Source: Antrodiella citrinella
Taxonomy: Eukaryota > Basidiomycota > Agaricomycetes > Polyporales > Steccherinaceae
Length of the DNA: 20,969 bases
Reading direction: 5' to 3'
Assembly: GCA_004802725.1 (NCBI GenBank)
Contig: SGPM01000418.1
Span: 1-20,969 of the forward strand
Part shown: piece after piece, positions 11,035 through 20,534 of the stretch
Layout: each line of letters begins with the position of its first letter
Position numbering within the stretch: position 1 is the first letter of the stretch
Notes under the pieces: generated by a model
What the model was told of the DNA's origin: nothing
What the model saw: only the letters and a program-made list of their open reading frames with translations
Database searches by the model: none
Translations under genes and position numbers: made by a program

Positions 11035-13531
11035 ATGTCGTCTCCTTCGCCAACGCCCTCCAGCAGCGCACTCTCGGTGCCACCTCAGTACAGACCGTGA
11101 GTAGCGCACTGCCCATGTCAGGATTGTTCGAACTCATTGAACGTTATGTAGTGTCGGGATTGTGCTGGCTATAGGCTCAGGATTGCTGATCGGAACCTCA
11201 TTTGTGTTCAAGAAGAAGGGTCTGCTCGCCTCGCAGAAGGGACATGCCGCTGGAGAGGGCGTTGCTTATCTCAAGTCGGTATGTGAAGTTAGTTTCGAGT
11301 TCTCGTTGTGTAAATCAATGAACTCATCTTCCCTGTGACACACAGCCCATGTGGTGGACGGGAATGACATTAATGATTCTAGGTGAACTTTGCAACTTCG
11401 CGGCCTATGCTTTCGTCGAAGCTATCATCGTCGTACGTCCAATCCACACTGTGGGGCCACAATGTACTGACAGATCCCAGACCCCAATGGGTGCGCTATC
11501 CGTGGTTATCTCAGGCCTGCTGTCCCACTTCTTCCTCAAGGAACGACTCTCCCTCTTCGGTTGGATCTCCTCCTTCCAGTGTCTTCTCGGTGCAGCTATC
11601 CTCGCTCTCAACGGCCCGGCAGAACAAAGTGTCAACACGATCATCGAGTTCCGCCATCTCTTTGTCACGCCGTGGTTCCTGTCCTATGGAGGTGTTGTCA
11701 TTATTGCTGCTATCGTGATCGCCCTGTGGGTCGCCCCGAAGTGGGGCAAGAACAGCATGTTGCCTTGTACGTCTCTATACTGTGATTCCGGACTCCTCTA
11801 ATGATACCAACCTTTAGATATTGGTGTCTGTAGCTTGATCGGTGGCCTTAGTGTCAGCTGTACGCAAGGTCTCGGTGCTTGTATACTTACCTCCATTCGA
11901 GGGGAGAACCAGGTAAGTCACTTCCGCCGAATGAACTAGACGCGAACTCATGTCACTACCACCTAGTTCAAAAACTGGTTCACATACTTCTTACTTGTCT
12001 TTGTCGTCATCACTCTTAGTACGGCACGCCATTTTGTGTCGACAGCGGTAACACTAATGCGAGTTTGGCAGTCACGGAAATTTATTATCTCAACATTGCC
12101 CTTGCGATGTTTAATACCGGTGAGTCAAGCGACATTTGTTGTTCGTTCTTCGCTAATATGGAACGTATCTAGCTATGGGTACGTTGATGAATCTCCAAAC
12201 ATCGCACATGTACTTACGCTATTTGCAGTCACACCCACATATTATGTCTGCTGTAAGTCCCAGTGTTCTATATATGCCGCGGGTGAGCTGACTTCCTCGC
12301 AGTCACATTCTGCACACTGGTTACCTCCGTGGTATGTTTCTCTACTTTTCTGGTTTCTGCAGAGGAGGTCTGACCTTGAGTAGATTCTGTACAAGGGCCT
12401 GAAGGCGCCTGGTTCTCAAATCATGACCATCGTCCTCGCTTTCGCCGTTATTTGCACAGGAATATTCATTCTGCAAATGTCCAAAGTCGATCCCCGCAAG
12501 CTGAACGTACGCAAACCTCTTCCTTCTTTCCTCAGAACTAGATCTCACCATTACTTACTCTTCAGGTCGACGGGCATACCACACTTCTTTTGGAAGCCGC
12601 CAAACAAGAAGCAGATCCCCTTGCGGCACGCAAAGTCGAACGCTCCAACACGCTCCGCTCTCGTCGCTCCCACCGTTCCCAACTCTCTCCCCATCCACAA
12701 AGCGCCACATCCCTCGGCGACGTGCCCGCTTCGCCTCCCAACGGAACTATCAGCCCCGCAGTCCGGTCGTCGCACGACAACCACGACAACCACGATACCA
12801 ACGACGCAGAGCTGCATGACCTTGACTTAGAACTGGAAGACGAGTTCTCCGAGAAGCAGGTGATCGAGATGTCGGAAGAGCCAGGTTTAGACTCTCTGCG
12901 CGGTATAGCGGGTCCACTGGGCACGATCATCCGTGCTCGCCGACGTGCGCGCGTGTTGTCAGCTGCTAGTGCCGTGCGGAGTCGGTCGGAGGGCGGGAGC
13001 ATGGACCTACGCAGTATGCAGTCTGTGCAGTCGCGGGAGAGTTCGCAGCAGGGTGGGCAGGGTGGGTGGTTACGGTGGTCCAGCCCGAAGTCGAGTCGGT
13101 TCAGGAACGCCGGGGACGCAGGGCTCGGCAGCGTCAGTGTCGGGAGTGACGATTTAGAGAAGGGGGAGAAGAGAGTACGGACGGAGACAATGGTCGCGTC
13201 TCCCGACGAGATCGACTTCTCTGCGTATCAGAATCATCATGCGAATGAGATGCGGGAGATGATGACGACGTCGCCGGAACCCTTGCACACCCCTGCTCAT
13301 AATCCTCACGTGCCGTTGACATCTCCTACAAGTGTTGCGCACCATGTTTTGGACCCACAACTTGGACGGAGCAGTGTGTCGGAAACGTCTGTGCGGACAT
13401 CCTCTGCAGTGCATTTCGAAGGGAGGAGGTCCCTCTCGTCGCCGTTGTCCCCTCAGATACAGACTTACACGCGCGTCCCCACGCCGCCTGCCGTACCCAA
13501 CAACGTCAATGAGAACACGTTGTCGGAGTAG
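11035..13531 (+). CDS. NIPA-type magnesium transporter with long C-terminal tail
   Basis: Membrane protein of the NIPA/DUF803 family (animal NIPA1/2, Mg2+ transport). Twelve exons: 11035-11096, 11152-11278, 11346-11432, 11481-11766, 11818-11912, 11967-12018, 12072-12119, 12173-12178, 12229-12252, 12303-12331, 12384-12506, 12566-13531; the total of 1,905 nt gives 634 residues in frame. Start ATG follows CACC. Nine hydrophobic segments, at about residues 22-40, 66-84, 93-111, 117-137, 157-175, 188-210, 223-247, 254-275 and 283-303. Family signatures: GTSFVFKKKGL, GELCNFAAYAFVEAIIVTPM, GALSVVISGL, FLKERLSLFGW, FNTAMVTPTYYV and ILYKGLKAPG. Residues 314-634 are hydrophilic, rich in Ser, Arg, Asp, Glu and His, presumably cytosolic and disordered, with dibasic and RSRRSHRSQ-like patches. 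The middle of the gene has unusually tiny exons (52, 48, 6, 24, 29 nt). Ion specificity is inferred from the family only. Confidence 0.94.
12173..12178 (+). other. 6-nt microexon of the NIPA gene
   Basis: The six bases CTATGG, with AG before and GT after, complete an alanine codon, encode Met and start a valine codon. Including them gives FNTAMVTPTYYV, matching the family's FNTA(I/M)VTP motif; skipping them leaves FNTVTP in the same frame, two residues shorter. Flanking introns are 12120-12172 and 12179-12228. Confidence 0.8.
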
Positions 13532-13747
13532 TGGGCAGGGGTTGTGTATAACGTATATTTATGATTTTATCCTGCTATTTTTTCAATGTTTGATACCCTT
13601 CACGTATACGTTTACGGAGTCGCTGGCCTTGCTTTACGACATGTAACGACGGACCTCTTTCCCTGTTTGTGATACGAATAATATCAGTATGACCTGTAAT
13701 CAATGCGTTTCGTTTCCGGTCGCCCCGATGTCCTGAAATACATGTCT

Positions 13748-13990
13748 GTCAAGGCCTCGGAAGGTTCTTTCCGCTGACTCATGTACTGTGTACATGGAAT
13801 GAACGATCTACATGTACAGTACATATTGACACATGTTTTGCAGAGACCTCCTGCAGCGACACTATTCGGGACGGCGCGCTTAGCGCTCAAAGAGAGCTTT
13901 GTCCAAGACTCTGACTACCGAACACTGGTAAGTAGTTATCTGCTTTTACCCATATAGATGTACAATAGCTGATGCATGACGCGTAGAACG
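13748..13990 (+). repeat. BTB promoter/leader module, copy A
   Basis: Diverged direct repeat of 14652-14922. Shared blocks in the same order: TGTCAAG, GGAAGGTTCTTTCC, GACTC.TG.ACT.TGT, GCAGCGACAC, CTCAA near 13888, TTTGT.CAAGACT.TGA, a GT donor about 13928, and TGATG.ATGACGCGTAGAA with ACGCGTT. A conserved GT donor (13928) and the AG of CGCGTAG (13986) suggest a 59-nt intron in the 5' leader. It sits directly upstream of the BTB start at 14024. Confidence 0.7.
13759..13772 (+). promoter_or_regulatory. Heat-shock-element-like site, copy A
   Basis: GGAAGGTTCTTTCC contains the inverted GAA-NN-TTC arrangement bound by heat-shock factor. It is conserved word for word in the second promoter copy (14672-14685) although the flanks have diverged. 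Binding is inference. Confidence 0.35.
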
Positions 13991-14023
13991 ACGCGTTGTT
14001 AGACTCTTGTTCTTGATAACACC

Positions 14024-14372
14024 ATGTCAAATCTGAAAAGACACAGAACTAACGGTCAAAGTACTCCTCCTCCTCCGACGCGTCGCGTCTCGCCTACTCA
14101 CGATCAATCCCACAGTAAAAACCCTCTCCGAATCTACCAAACACCCCACGCTCTGGTTCAAAGATGGAAATATCATCTTATGGGTCGAAGACACCCTCTT
14201 TCGCGTCTACCGCGGGATCCTCGCGAGCGAATCTGCTGTCTTCCAAGACATGCTCAACATCGGACAACCCGCAGAGAACGAGACGACAGAGGGGTGTCCA
14301 GTTGTGTGGTTGAACTACACTGTAGCGGATATGACGCGTTTTTTGGATATGCTATTCAAAGCTTGGTCTCCG
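14024..14372 (+). pseudogene. BTB/POZ-domain gene, 5' fragment
   Basis: N-terminal part of an agaricomycete-type BTB/POZ protein. Exon 1 14024-14060 (MSNLKRHRTNGQ), intron 14061-14115, exon 2 14116-14372. Spliced text includes LSESTKHPTLWFKDGNIILW, VEDTLFRVYRGILASESAVF, QDMLNIGQP and MTRFLDMLFKAWSP, the usual first half of this BTB fold. The same exon-intron structure is found in the inverted paralogue at 16779. After the GTACGT donor at 14373 no acceptor restores the expected continuation; the region to 14651 gives no BTB-like frame, and then the duplicated promoter starts. I read this as a gene cut short by rearrangement; a short spliced protein remains possible. BTB domains mediate dimerisation and often bind Cullin-3, but no partner can be named here. 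Confidence 0.72.
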
Positions 14373-14651
14373 GTACGTCTCTTTTTCCTAGCCTGGTGCC
14401 CCTTTTATGTGCTCATGTAACTGTGGTACGTCACAGTACACTCTCTCAACCTCACGGACCCAATACGGGCACATCGTCGTGGCCCAATTGAGTTTCGTCC
14501 TGACATGTGTATTGGGTTGGAATCATACCATCGTTTGTCGATTGTATTCGCGGGGACTCAGTCTCTTTTTTGTCTCGAATAGTATATAGCCCGGGCCTGC
14601 TCTGATATATCCGGCCGCCCGTTGACACCAGATGCAAGGGCCGCGTCAAGC

Positions 14652-14922
14652 CTGTCAAGACACAAGACCTAGGAAGGTTCTTTCCAAAGACTCCTGCACT
14701 TTGTGCGACACTGCTGTATACGTGAATTAAGTCTGAATATGCTTGCAAAGGTTTTGTAGATCTTGAGGCCTCTCGCAGCGACACCGTGACCTGGCTATAT
14801 ATATTGGGCATAGTAGCCACTCAAGGAGACCCTTTGTTCAAGACTTTGATCACGCACCGTTGGTACGTATTTCTCTGTGAGCATTCGCATAACTAATGTT
14901 TGATGAATGACGCGTAGAATCA
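14652..14922 (+). repeat. BTB promoter/leader module, copy B
   Basis: Second copy of the module at 13748-13990, about 900 bp downstream and clearly diverged. It contains the GGAAGGTTCTTTCC word, a TATA-like CTATATATAT near 14801, a GT donor (14863), a CTAAT branch-like word (14892) and the CGCGTAG acceptor (14917), again outlining a leader intron. Just after ACGCGTT the similarity stops: instead of a BTB start codon, the sequence runs into the 3' end of a BTB gene. Confidence 0.68.
14672..14685 (+). promoter_or_regulatory. Heat-shock-element-like site, copy B
   Basis: Identical 14-base GGAAGGTTCTTTCC word to that at 13759-13772, at the same relative place in the duplicated promoter module. 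Confidence 0.33.
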
Positions 14923-14938
14923 CGCGTTAATTCAGTTT

Positions 14939-15243
14939 TCTCTAGCCAGCAATATTGAAGGTTGGAAGCTATGGGGGAAACCGTATGATGCAGGCGAAAT
15001 ATGTGCAGGATGCATGCCGGGGTTCACGGGACATCGCGAGTTTCTCCTCCAAGTTCCCAAGTTCGAAGATGGCCGCTGGGGGGCTCGCTCATATGACCCG
15101 CTAAGTGAAACGGCCAGTGATGAATGCGATGAGGCAGATATGTGCACTCGCTGTACAGGCGTGGTCGTTGACAGGTTGCAATGCCTGCTCCAAGAACGAA
15201 TCCTTGATAATGTCATATCATATAAGGACAAAAGACTTGTGGT
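14939..15243 (+). pseudogene. BTB-family gene, 3' fragment joined to a promoter copy
   Basis: Open frame that matches the C-terminal part of the inverted BTB paralogue: EGWKLWGKPYDAGEICAGC here, against REWDLWERPYDEGELCAEC there. It continues with QVPKFEDGRWGARSYDP and DECDEADMCTRC, then a short helical-looking tail and a possible donor GTAAGT at 15242. The BTB domain and the middle of the protein are absent; no ATG starts the frame before the conserved block. The two CxxC pairs (about 15003 and 15144) are spaced by 43 residues. Best explained as a deletion between a promoter copy and the gene's 3' part. Confidence 0.66.
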
Positions 15244-15739
15244 AAGTCGTTTGTTTTCTGCAAGCCGTTCGTCGCAGCCAACTGTTAGTCGTGATTTCTT
15301 GGGCTTGTACAGACTCGAGACTCATGTTGTTCTTAAGTCTCTGCTTCACGTACTTTGTGCGGCAATACTAGTAATATACATGCAATGAGTGGGAGCAATC
15401 TGGCATGAGGCAGCGGGAAGAGATTTCGTAGGTCAGACTTGCATTCGAGGTCAATGGGGCGGTCGGATAGAGAGATACATCATCACAGGAAATGCTATTC
15501 AGCTCAGCAAAGATACCGGGTCCGGGTCCCCACAGACACAGCGAGTGCCGGACAAACGGTGGTACTATGAGATGTCAACACGATACACATGACAAGACGA
15601 AAATAAACGAAGCAGAAATTAAGCAGCCGCCCGAGTCTCTCTGTACATGTCCAAGCAGTCAGTGGTGAGCAACAACTACTTAGTAGAAGATCAACGACAC
15701 ACCAAAAGTCTTGGACCTTTATATAATGTCTCATCATTC
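15244..15739. other. Region between the two BTB 3' ends
   Basis: About 500 bp where the plus-strand BTB fragment and the minus-strand BTB pseudogene converge. Open frames run on from both, but without conserved motifs. It should hold both 3' ends. Nothing else recognised. Confidence 0.4.
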
Positions 15740-16779
15740 CCTCCGCGCCTGAACAGCGAGCGCACATCCCTGCCTCATTGCATTGATTGTTGGCCCAGTC
15801 ATCATTTAGCGGGTCAAATGACAGGGCATCCCAGCCATCGTCGATACTTGGACCTTGCACGTGAAGATCACGAAGTTCTTCAAGTTGTGGGTCCAATGTG
15901 GGATGCATTCTGCACAGAGTTCGCCTTCGTCATACGGTCTCTCCCATAAGTCCCACTCTCGTACCCGCACAAGAGCTTCGCGTAGACGTTGGCGGCCTTC
16001 CAAACAGCTGACCAGATCATTTGGACACAAATGCTCCCAGGTTCCATCCTCCGCCAGGTGACCCTCCAGCAACACTTTCGTCGGCAACTGGGCACACCTA
16101 TACAGTGCCCTGAACATGATAGTCCATCAATTTGTGCGTGCGTGTGGTGTTGGCCAGCTGTATAAAGCTTGTGTCTTCATCGTAATTGCCATAGCCGTAT
16201 AGTGCGTTCCAGGCGGCGAGATCCGACGGAAACCAGCTTTTGAGGTCTTTCAGACCCACGCTGACCAACTTTTCCACCTGGTGTTTGTCGCCGAGACGAA
16301 TCATGGCCTGAGTGAGGGGCCATGTTGAGCTCCTTTTCAACGTGCGGACTGCGCGCTATGACACTTCAAATCAACATACATATACAACCAGAGAGATCAT
16401 GCATCGTGAGCAAGATAGACACGTACTGAACACCTTCAAGTTTGAAAAAAAAACCAAAAAAATGCGTCTTATCTTCTAGAGAGTCGTTCAACTTCACCAC
16501 ATGACATCCATCCATCATCGTTCCCTCCGTGGGTTGTCCGATGGTGAGCATGTCTTGGAACACGGGAGACTCGCTCGCTCGGACCCCACGGTAGACGCGA
16601 AAGAGGGTGTCTTCGACCTGTGAGATGATGTTCCCGTCTTCGAACCAGAGCGTAGTGTGTTTCGTAGACTCGGATAGGTCTGTGTCTGTGGGATTGTTCG
16701 TGATTCATGAACGGGTGAGGAACGACACGTCGCAGTGCGCACCTTCATGGTCGGTTCTGCGTCTTTTCGGATTCGACAT
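15740..16779 (-). pseudogene. BTB/POZ-domain gene, inverted copy with frameshifts
   Basis: Near full-length paralogue of the plus-strand fragments. Exon 1 16779-16743 (MSNPKRRRTDHE), intron 16742-16680, exon 2 from 16679: LSESTKHTTLWFEDGNIISQ, VEDTLFRVYRGVRASESPVF, QDMLTIGQP. Then a T-rich slippery stretch (A7 and A9 on the plus strand, 16445-16462) and an unclear junction; exon 3 probably starts at 16348: STWPLTQAMIRLGDKHQVEK, LKSWFPSDLAAWNALYGYG. Near 16118 the frame ends in a stop, while the family continues in the next frame (MFRALYRCAQLPTKVLLEG, CPNDLVSCLEGRQRL, WDLWERPYDEGELCAEC). Near 15900 a second shift is needed to reach DGWDALSFDP and NEAGMCARC. Two or more frameshifts make a pseudogene the best reading, unless the assembly is wrong. 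Exact end uncertain. Confidence 0.72.
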
Positions 16780-17401
16780 GTTGTTGAGACAATTACGCGT
16801 GGTTTTGCGTGGGTTTGAGCGTTGAATATCAAAAATTTGTCGTGCAGATGCGCAGAGAGGGATAAAATGTACTGGTCGCTGAACAAAGGCTTGTACAGTA
16901 GTCACGGTGGCAACGGTATAAGGAGTCTCTTCGACACCGAGCGGCTACGTGTCGCAGTGACGACATTCTCATCATCGCGAACTTGAACTTGACTTGAATT
17001 CGAACTTTGGACACTGTATAATATTAGGAGCTTTGCTGATCCAACGCGATGTTGTCAGTATTCTCTCCTTTGAGAGCTGAGAGCTTGGTCATCTTACTTG
17101 GCAGGCTACGTGTCCGCCTCTGGGACATCCAGACGTGTTCCAATTGGTCGGGTTTCTGGGACATTTGGTCGTGTACTTGTAAGTGCTCCGGACACGCCTT
17201 CTTGTCCACGGCGTTATATATTCCATGTCTGTGAGTCTGAAATGTCCCACTCATGTATTACAAGACGTTGACCATCGCACAGGATATCTCGCACGCTAAC
17301 CATCTGTATTCCCCTCGTAAGCTCCCGCTGCGTGAATAAGTACTGAGGTGAGTGCAGATTTCCCGGTTCACCGCCTTTCCTCCCATTTTTTGATCATTCA
17401 A
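16780..17401. other. Divergent upstream region, BTB (minus) and O-methyltransferase (plus)
   Basis: About 620 bp between two divergent broken genes. The BTB side keeps the ACGCGTAATT word before its ATG, echoing ACGCGTT in the plus-strand modules, but little else of that promoter. Near 17116-17163 TCTGGGACAT occurs twice, and its inverted form AATGTCCCA lies near 17240; a TATATATT word lies at about 17213. No gene recognised. Confidence 0.45.
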
Positions 17402-18551
17402 ATGGCTACCTTGACTGCGACTGAAAAAAACGCAAAAGCTGCCGAGCTGCGATAGGTCTGTTGACCGAGGCCTCCGAGAAGGTCATCAAGGCTTGGGAGG
17501 CTGAAGAGACATCACCGTCTGACGGTCTCGTTCCATCCCAAGAACTCTACGATGGTCGACGTATCATTATGGGCTCTGTTGGTGTCTTTTTGAAGCTCGT
17601 AGCGGATCCCCGAGTTCGGCTGATGGTGATCACACACGAATTTTACGAGGCTCGCGCATTGCAGATCGTAGCGGAGGCTCGAATTCCAGATCTCCTCGCT
17701 GAAGGTGACCCGAAGGTCGGAGTACCTATCGAGGTGCTGAGCAAGAAGGCTGGTGTCAAAGGCCAAAAGCTAGGTGAGTGGGTCAACAGTGTACTCGGAT
17801 GTACACTCACCTCAGATTGATCCATTCTTCATTAGCACGTGTGCTGCGCATGTTGTGTTCCGTACACATTTTCACCGAGGTTTCCAATTATCGTTTCGCC
17901 AATAACCACTTTAGCCAAGTCCTCGTCGGCAACGACCCGTTGCGTACATTCATCCTGGCTTCAAGTTTGTACGTTCTCTTCCCTCGTAACCCCTTCGACT
18001 CAAGTAGCCTCGAGCTGAAACCATCTGTATAGGTCCTACGATATCACCACGGCCTCTACAAAGCTCCCCCAGGTTCTCTTCGATCCCATCAAGACTGAAG
18101 CCGAAACGGACTCTGTCACCGCGTTCCAAGATGCGCACAACACCGATCTGACGAGATGGGATTGGCTCGAGCAAACTATTACGCTACCAAATGGGACGAC
18201 AGGACGACGTCCAGAGCTGGCTAACTTCACTATGGCTATGCTCGGTGGTGGACGCGTGATGGGGCCGCCTCTTTATACAGGTGTGAAATCACTCTGATGA
18301 TTGGGTTGAACCAGTAGCTAATATCTGCTACAGACTTTCCCTGGGCAGAGCTCGGTCAGAGCACTGTTGTTGATGTCGGCGGAGGCATCGGTGGCATGAG
18401 TCTTGATCTTGCGAAGAGATACCCGAACCTCAGGTTTCGTCATTCAAGATCGAGCACCCGTTCTCAAGCAAGCACACGCCGTATGGTCTAAAGAGCTTCC
18501 CAACTCCATTCAGACAGAGCGAGTCAAGTTCCCTCCTTTCTCATTTCAATG
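17402..18551 (+). pseudogene. Plant-type O-methyltransferase, truncated and frameshifted
   Basis: Paralogue of the minus-strand gene at 18524-20176 with the same intron positions. ATG at 17402; frame closes at a TAG (17453-17455), while the homologous reading resumes in another frame at about 17458 (LLTEASEKVIKAWEAEE). Exons then follow to 17773, 17836-17968, 18033-18280 and from 18334: FYEARALQIVAEARIPDLL, ARVLRMLCSVHIFTEVSNY, LANFTMAMLGGGRVMGPPLY, and the SAM-binding VVDVGGGIGG. An extra T near 18435 breaks the frame inside NLRFVIQDR; reading resumes as APVLKQAHAVWSKELP. After ERVK (about 18530) the family sequence stops and the frame continues on the antisense of the neighbour's last codons. 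The catalytic His region and the whole C-terminal third (about 120 residues) are missing. Non-functional as an enzyme. Confidence 0.85.
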
Positions 18552-20176
18552 ATCCAAACCACACTCCTAGTTTCCCAGATCTTCTCCACGCGCAGTCCCG
18601 CCCTCTTCGCGAGATCCCGCCACTCTTCAGGGTTCCGCTCGCGTCCGTTCAACAACGTCAACATGTTCAGATCGCGCATGTGGTTGTATCGCGATGCGAT
18701 CCCGTAGTTCGCGAGTAGAGGGGCGGGTGCAGGAGCGAAAGAGGGCGTGGACTGAGGGCAGGTGGGTAACATGACCGAATCCGATATGAGGATGCGCGAT
18801 TTGGGGCCGAGCGCGGGACGGATGGAGGTCAGGATTTTGATGCATTCCTCGTCGGGCCAGTCGTGCCTACACGATAGTGGTCAGTGTGAACAATTCGGGC
18901 GTATGCAGCCACGATGAATGCAAGGGGCGTGTACTTACATGATGTAGCGCATGTGATAGACTTCTGCGTTCTTGACCGGTTGCTCGGTGAAGAAATCGTG
19001 CACCTGGAGCGTGGTGCGTTTGTTCTTGAGAGCATCCGGGGCATCGCGCTGCCAGATTGTCTCTGCTTGCTTGATAACAGCTGGCCGGTCTTGAATAATA
19101 AAATTCAAGTTCGGGTGGACCTTGGACAGTTCTAGGGGCAATCCTCCTTGTATGATTTTCATATGAGCCAATATACCAGTGTTCATGGTACTGAATACGC
19201 ACCGACTCCTCCTCCCACATCAACCACGGTGGCTGAAGGGTCTAACTCTTGCCACGGATAATCTGCGTAGCGAAAAGTCAGCTGTGATAGCTGAACGGGG
19301 GACAAACAACACACCGAAATACAGAGGAACTCCTAGAGCACGTCCGCCTCCCACCATACCGAGTCCGAACGCGGCAAGTTCGCGCTTCGGTTGGGTGGTG
19401 CCGTCAAGTTGCTTCAGGGGTTCCTCAAACCATTCCCAGAAGTGTAGTTTCGTGTTGTGCGCGGCCTGGAATGCTGACTCGAGCGCTGATTCGGATTGGG
19501 TCTTGACCGGGTCCATTAAAACCTCTGGAAGCTTGTCGGATGCGGTGTATATTGACCAGGCCCTAGATATGATTAGATCAGCTCTGGTGAAATGCGGAGA
19601 GCGATTTGTGTACGCACATGGTCAAGATGAACGCACGAAGGGTACCGTTTCCAACGAGTGTTTGACTTACAGAGTTGTTTGCGAAGTAATCGTACGAGAC
19701 CTCTCTGAATACGTGGGAGGTGCATAACAACCGCAGGATACGAGCTACACGTTCATGAGTTTCAAGGAGATTATCGCATAGTGCAGTCAACACCGGAGTG
19801 ACTCACCTGCTTTGTGACTCTTTATGCCTGTGCGACGACTGATTTCGTCGATATGCACGCCTGCATTATTGTGATCCCCTTCGTCCAGAATATCTGCAAT
19901 GCGGACTTCTGTTGCGATGTGGAGTGCACGCGACTCAAAGAACTGGAGTGTGATCTCCATGAGATGGGCTGAAGGGTCAACCACGAGCTCGCGGTAGGCA
20001 CCGATGGCACCGAGCGCAGTGCGGCGTGCGTTATGGAGCTCATGAGACGGCAAACCCGTGGTCTTGGAATTGGGTTCTTGCTCTTCCTTCTCCCATTCAT
20101 TGATAACGACCTCTGACGCTTCGACGAGGAGCTTGACGACAGCTCTAAGACATTCGGCTTTGCCTTCGGTTGACAT
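18524..20176 (-). CDS. Plant-type (Methyltransf_2) SAM-dependent O-methyltransferase
   Basis: Methylates a hydroxyl, probably on a small aromatic or polyketide; the substrate cannot be told from sequence. Six exons: 20176-19807, 19744-19618, 19562-19315, 19262-19203, 19146-18939, 18866-18524; all phases fit, giving 451 residues, normal for fungal members related to sterigmatocystin-type O-methyltransferases. N-terminal helical and winged-helix dimerisation part (FFESRALHIATEVRIADIL, RVARILRLLC...), a GGGRALGVPLYFDYPW stretch, SAM motif TVVDVGGGVG (about 261-270), NLNFIIQDRP, HDFFTEQPVKNAEVYHMRYI, and MHDWPDEE with the catalytic His about 339; C-terminus LANYGIASRYNHMRDLNML, and GRERNPEEWRDLAKRAGLRV, ending MRKEGT. 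A TATATAT word lies about 45 bp before the ATG. Convergent with its broken paralogue; the two overlap by 28 bp. No other pathway genes are visible next to it. Confidence 0.93.
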
Positions 20177-20534
20177 GATTACTGCGAGTTGAAGGAGAGG
20201 GTATGGAGACACACACTGTCTATATATCGAGGGCCAGAAAGCAGTCAGGCTCCTATCAAACGAGCTAATGAGCAATTGACGCAGTTGAAACGATATATGT
20301 GCGGAGCGGAAAGCTCCCGCTTCAAGTGTCGGCATTCCAAGAGCCAGAGACTCCGTTTTCCGAGCCTACATTTAGAGGACCGCAGTCACAGACTCACCAT
20401 TATGGGCGCCTCTGCAGGGTAGATTCCGAGCCCAGAATAGGGCTTGGTTATCACCTAGGGGGCGGGAAACTGGCAGGTCACGAGAAATTTCTGACCCGAA
20501 ACCTTCCGTTTGGCTGCATCCGAACCTCCCCGAA

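Noticed and set aside
12562..13002. Minus-strand open frame opposite the NIPA tail
   Set aside because: Low-complexity Ser/Arg antisense of the disordered tail; no start context or domain.
14407..14589. Continuation of the BTB 5' fragment past 14372
   Set aside because: Acceptors near 14390 and 14430 open frames, but none gives the second half of the BTB fold seen in the inverted copy.
17040..17260. TCTGGGACAT repeats with an inverted AATGTCCCA as a small transposon end
   Set aside because: Repeats are only about 10 bp, no target-site duplication or coding part was seen.
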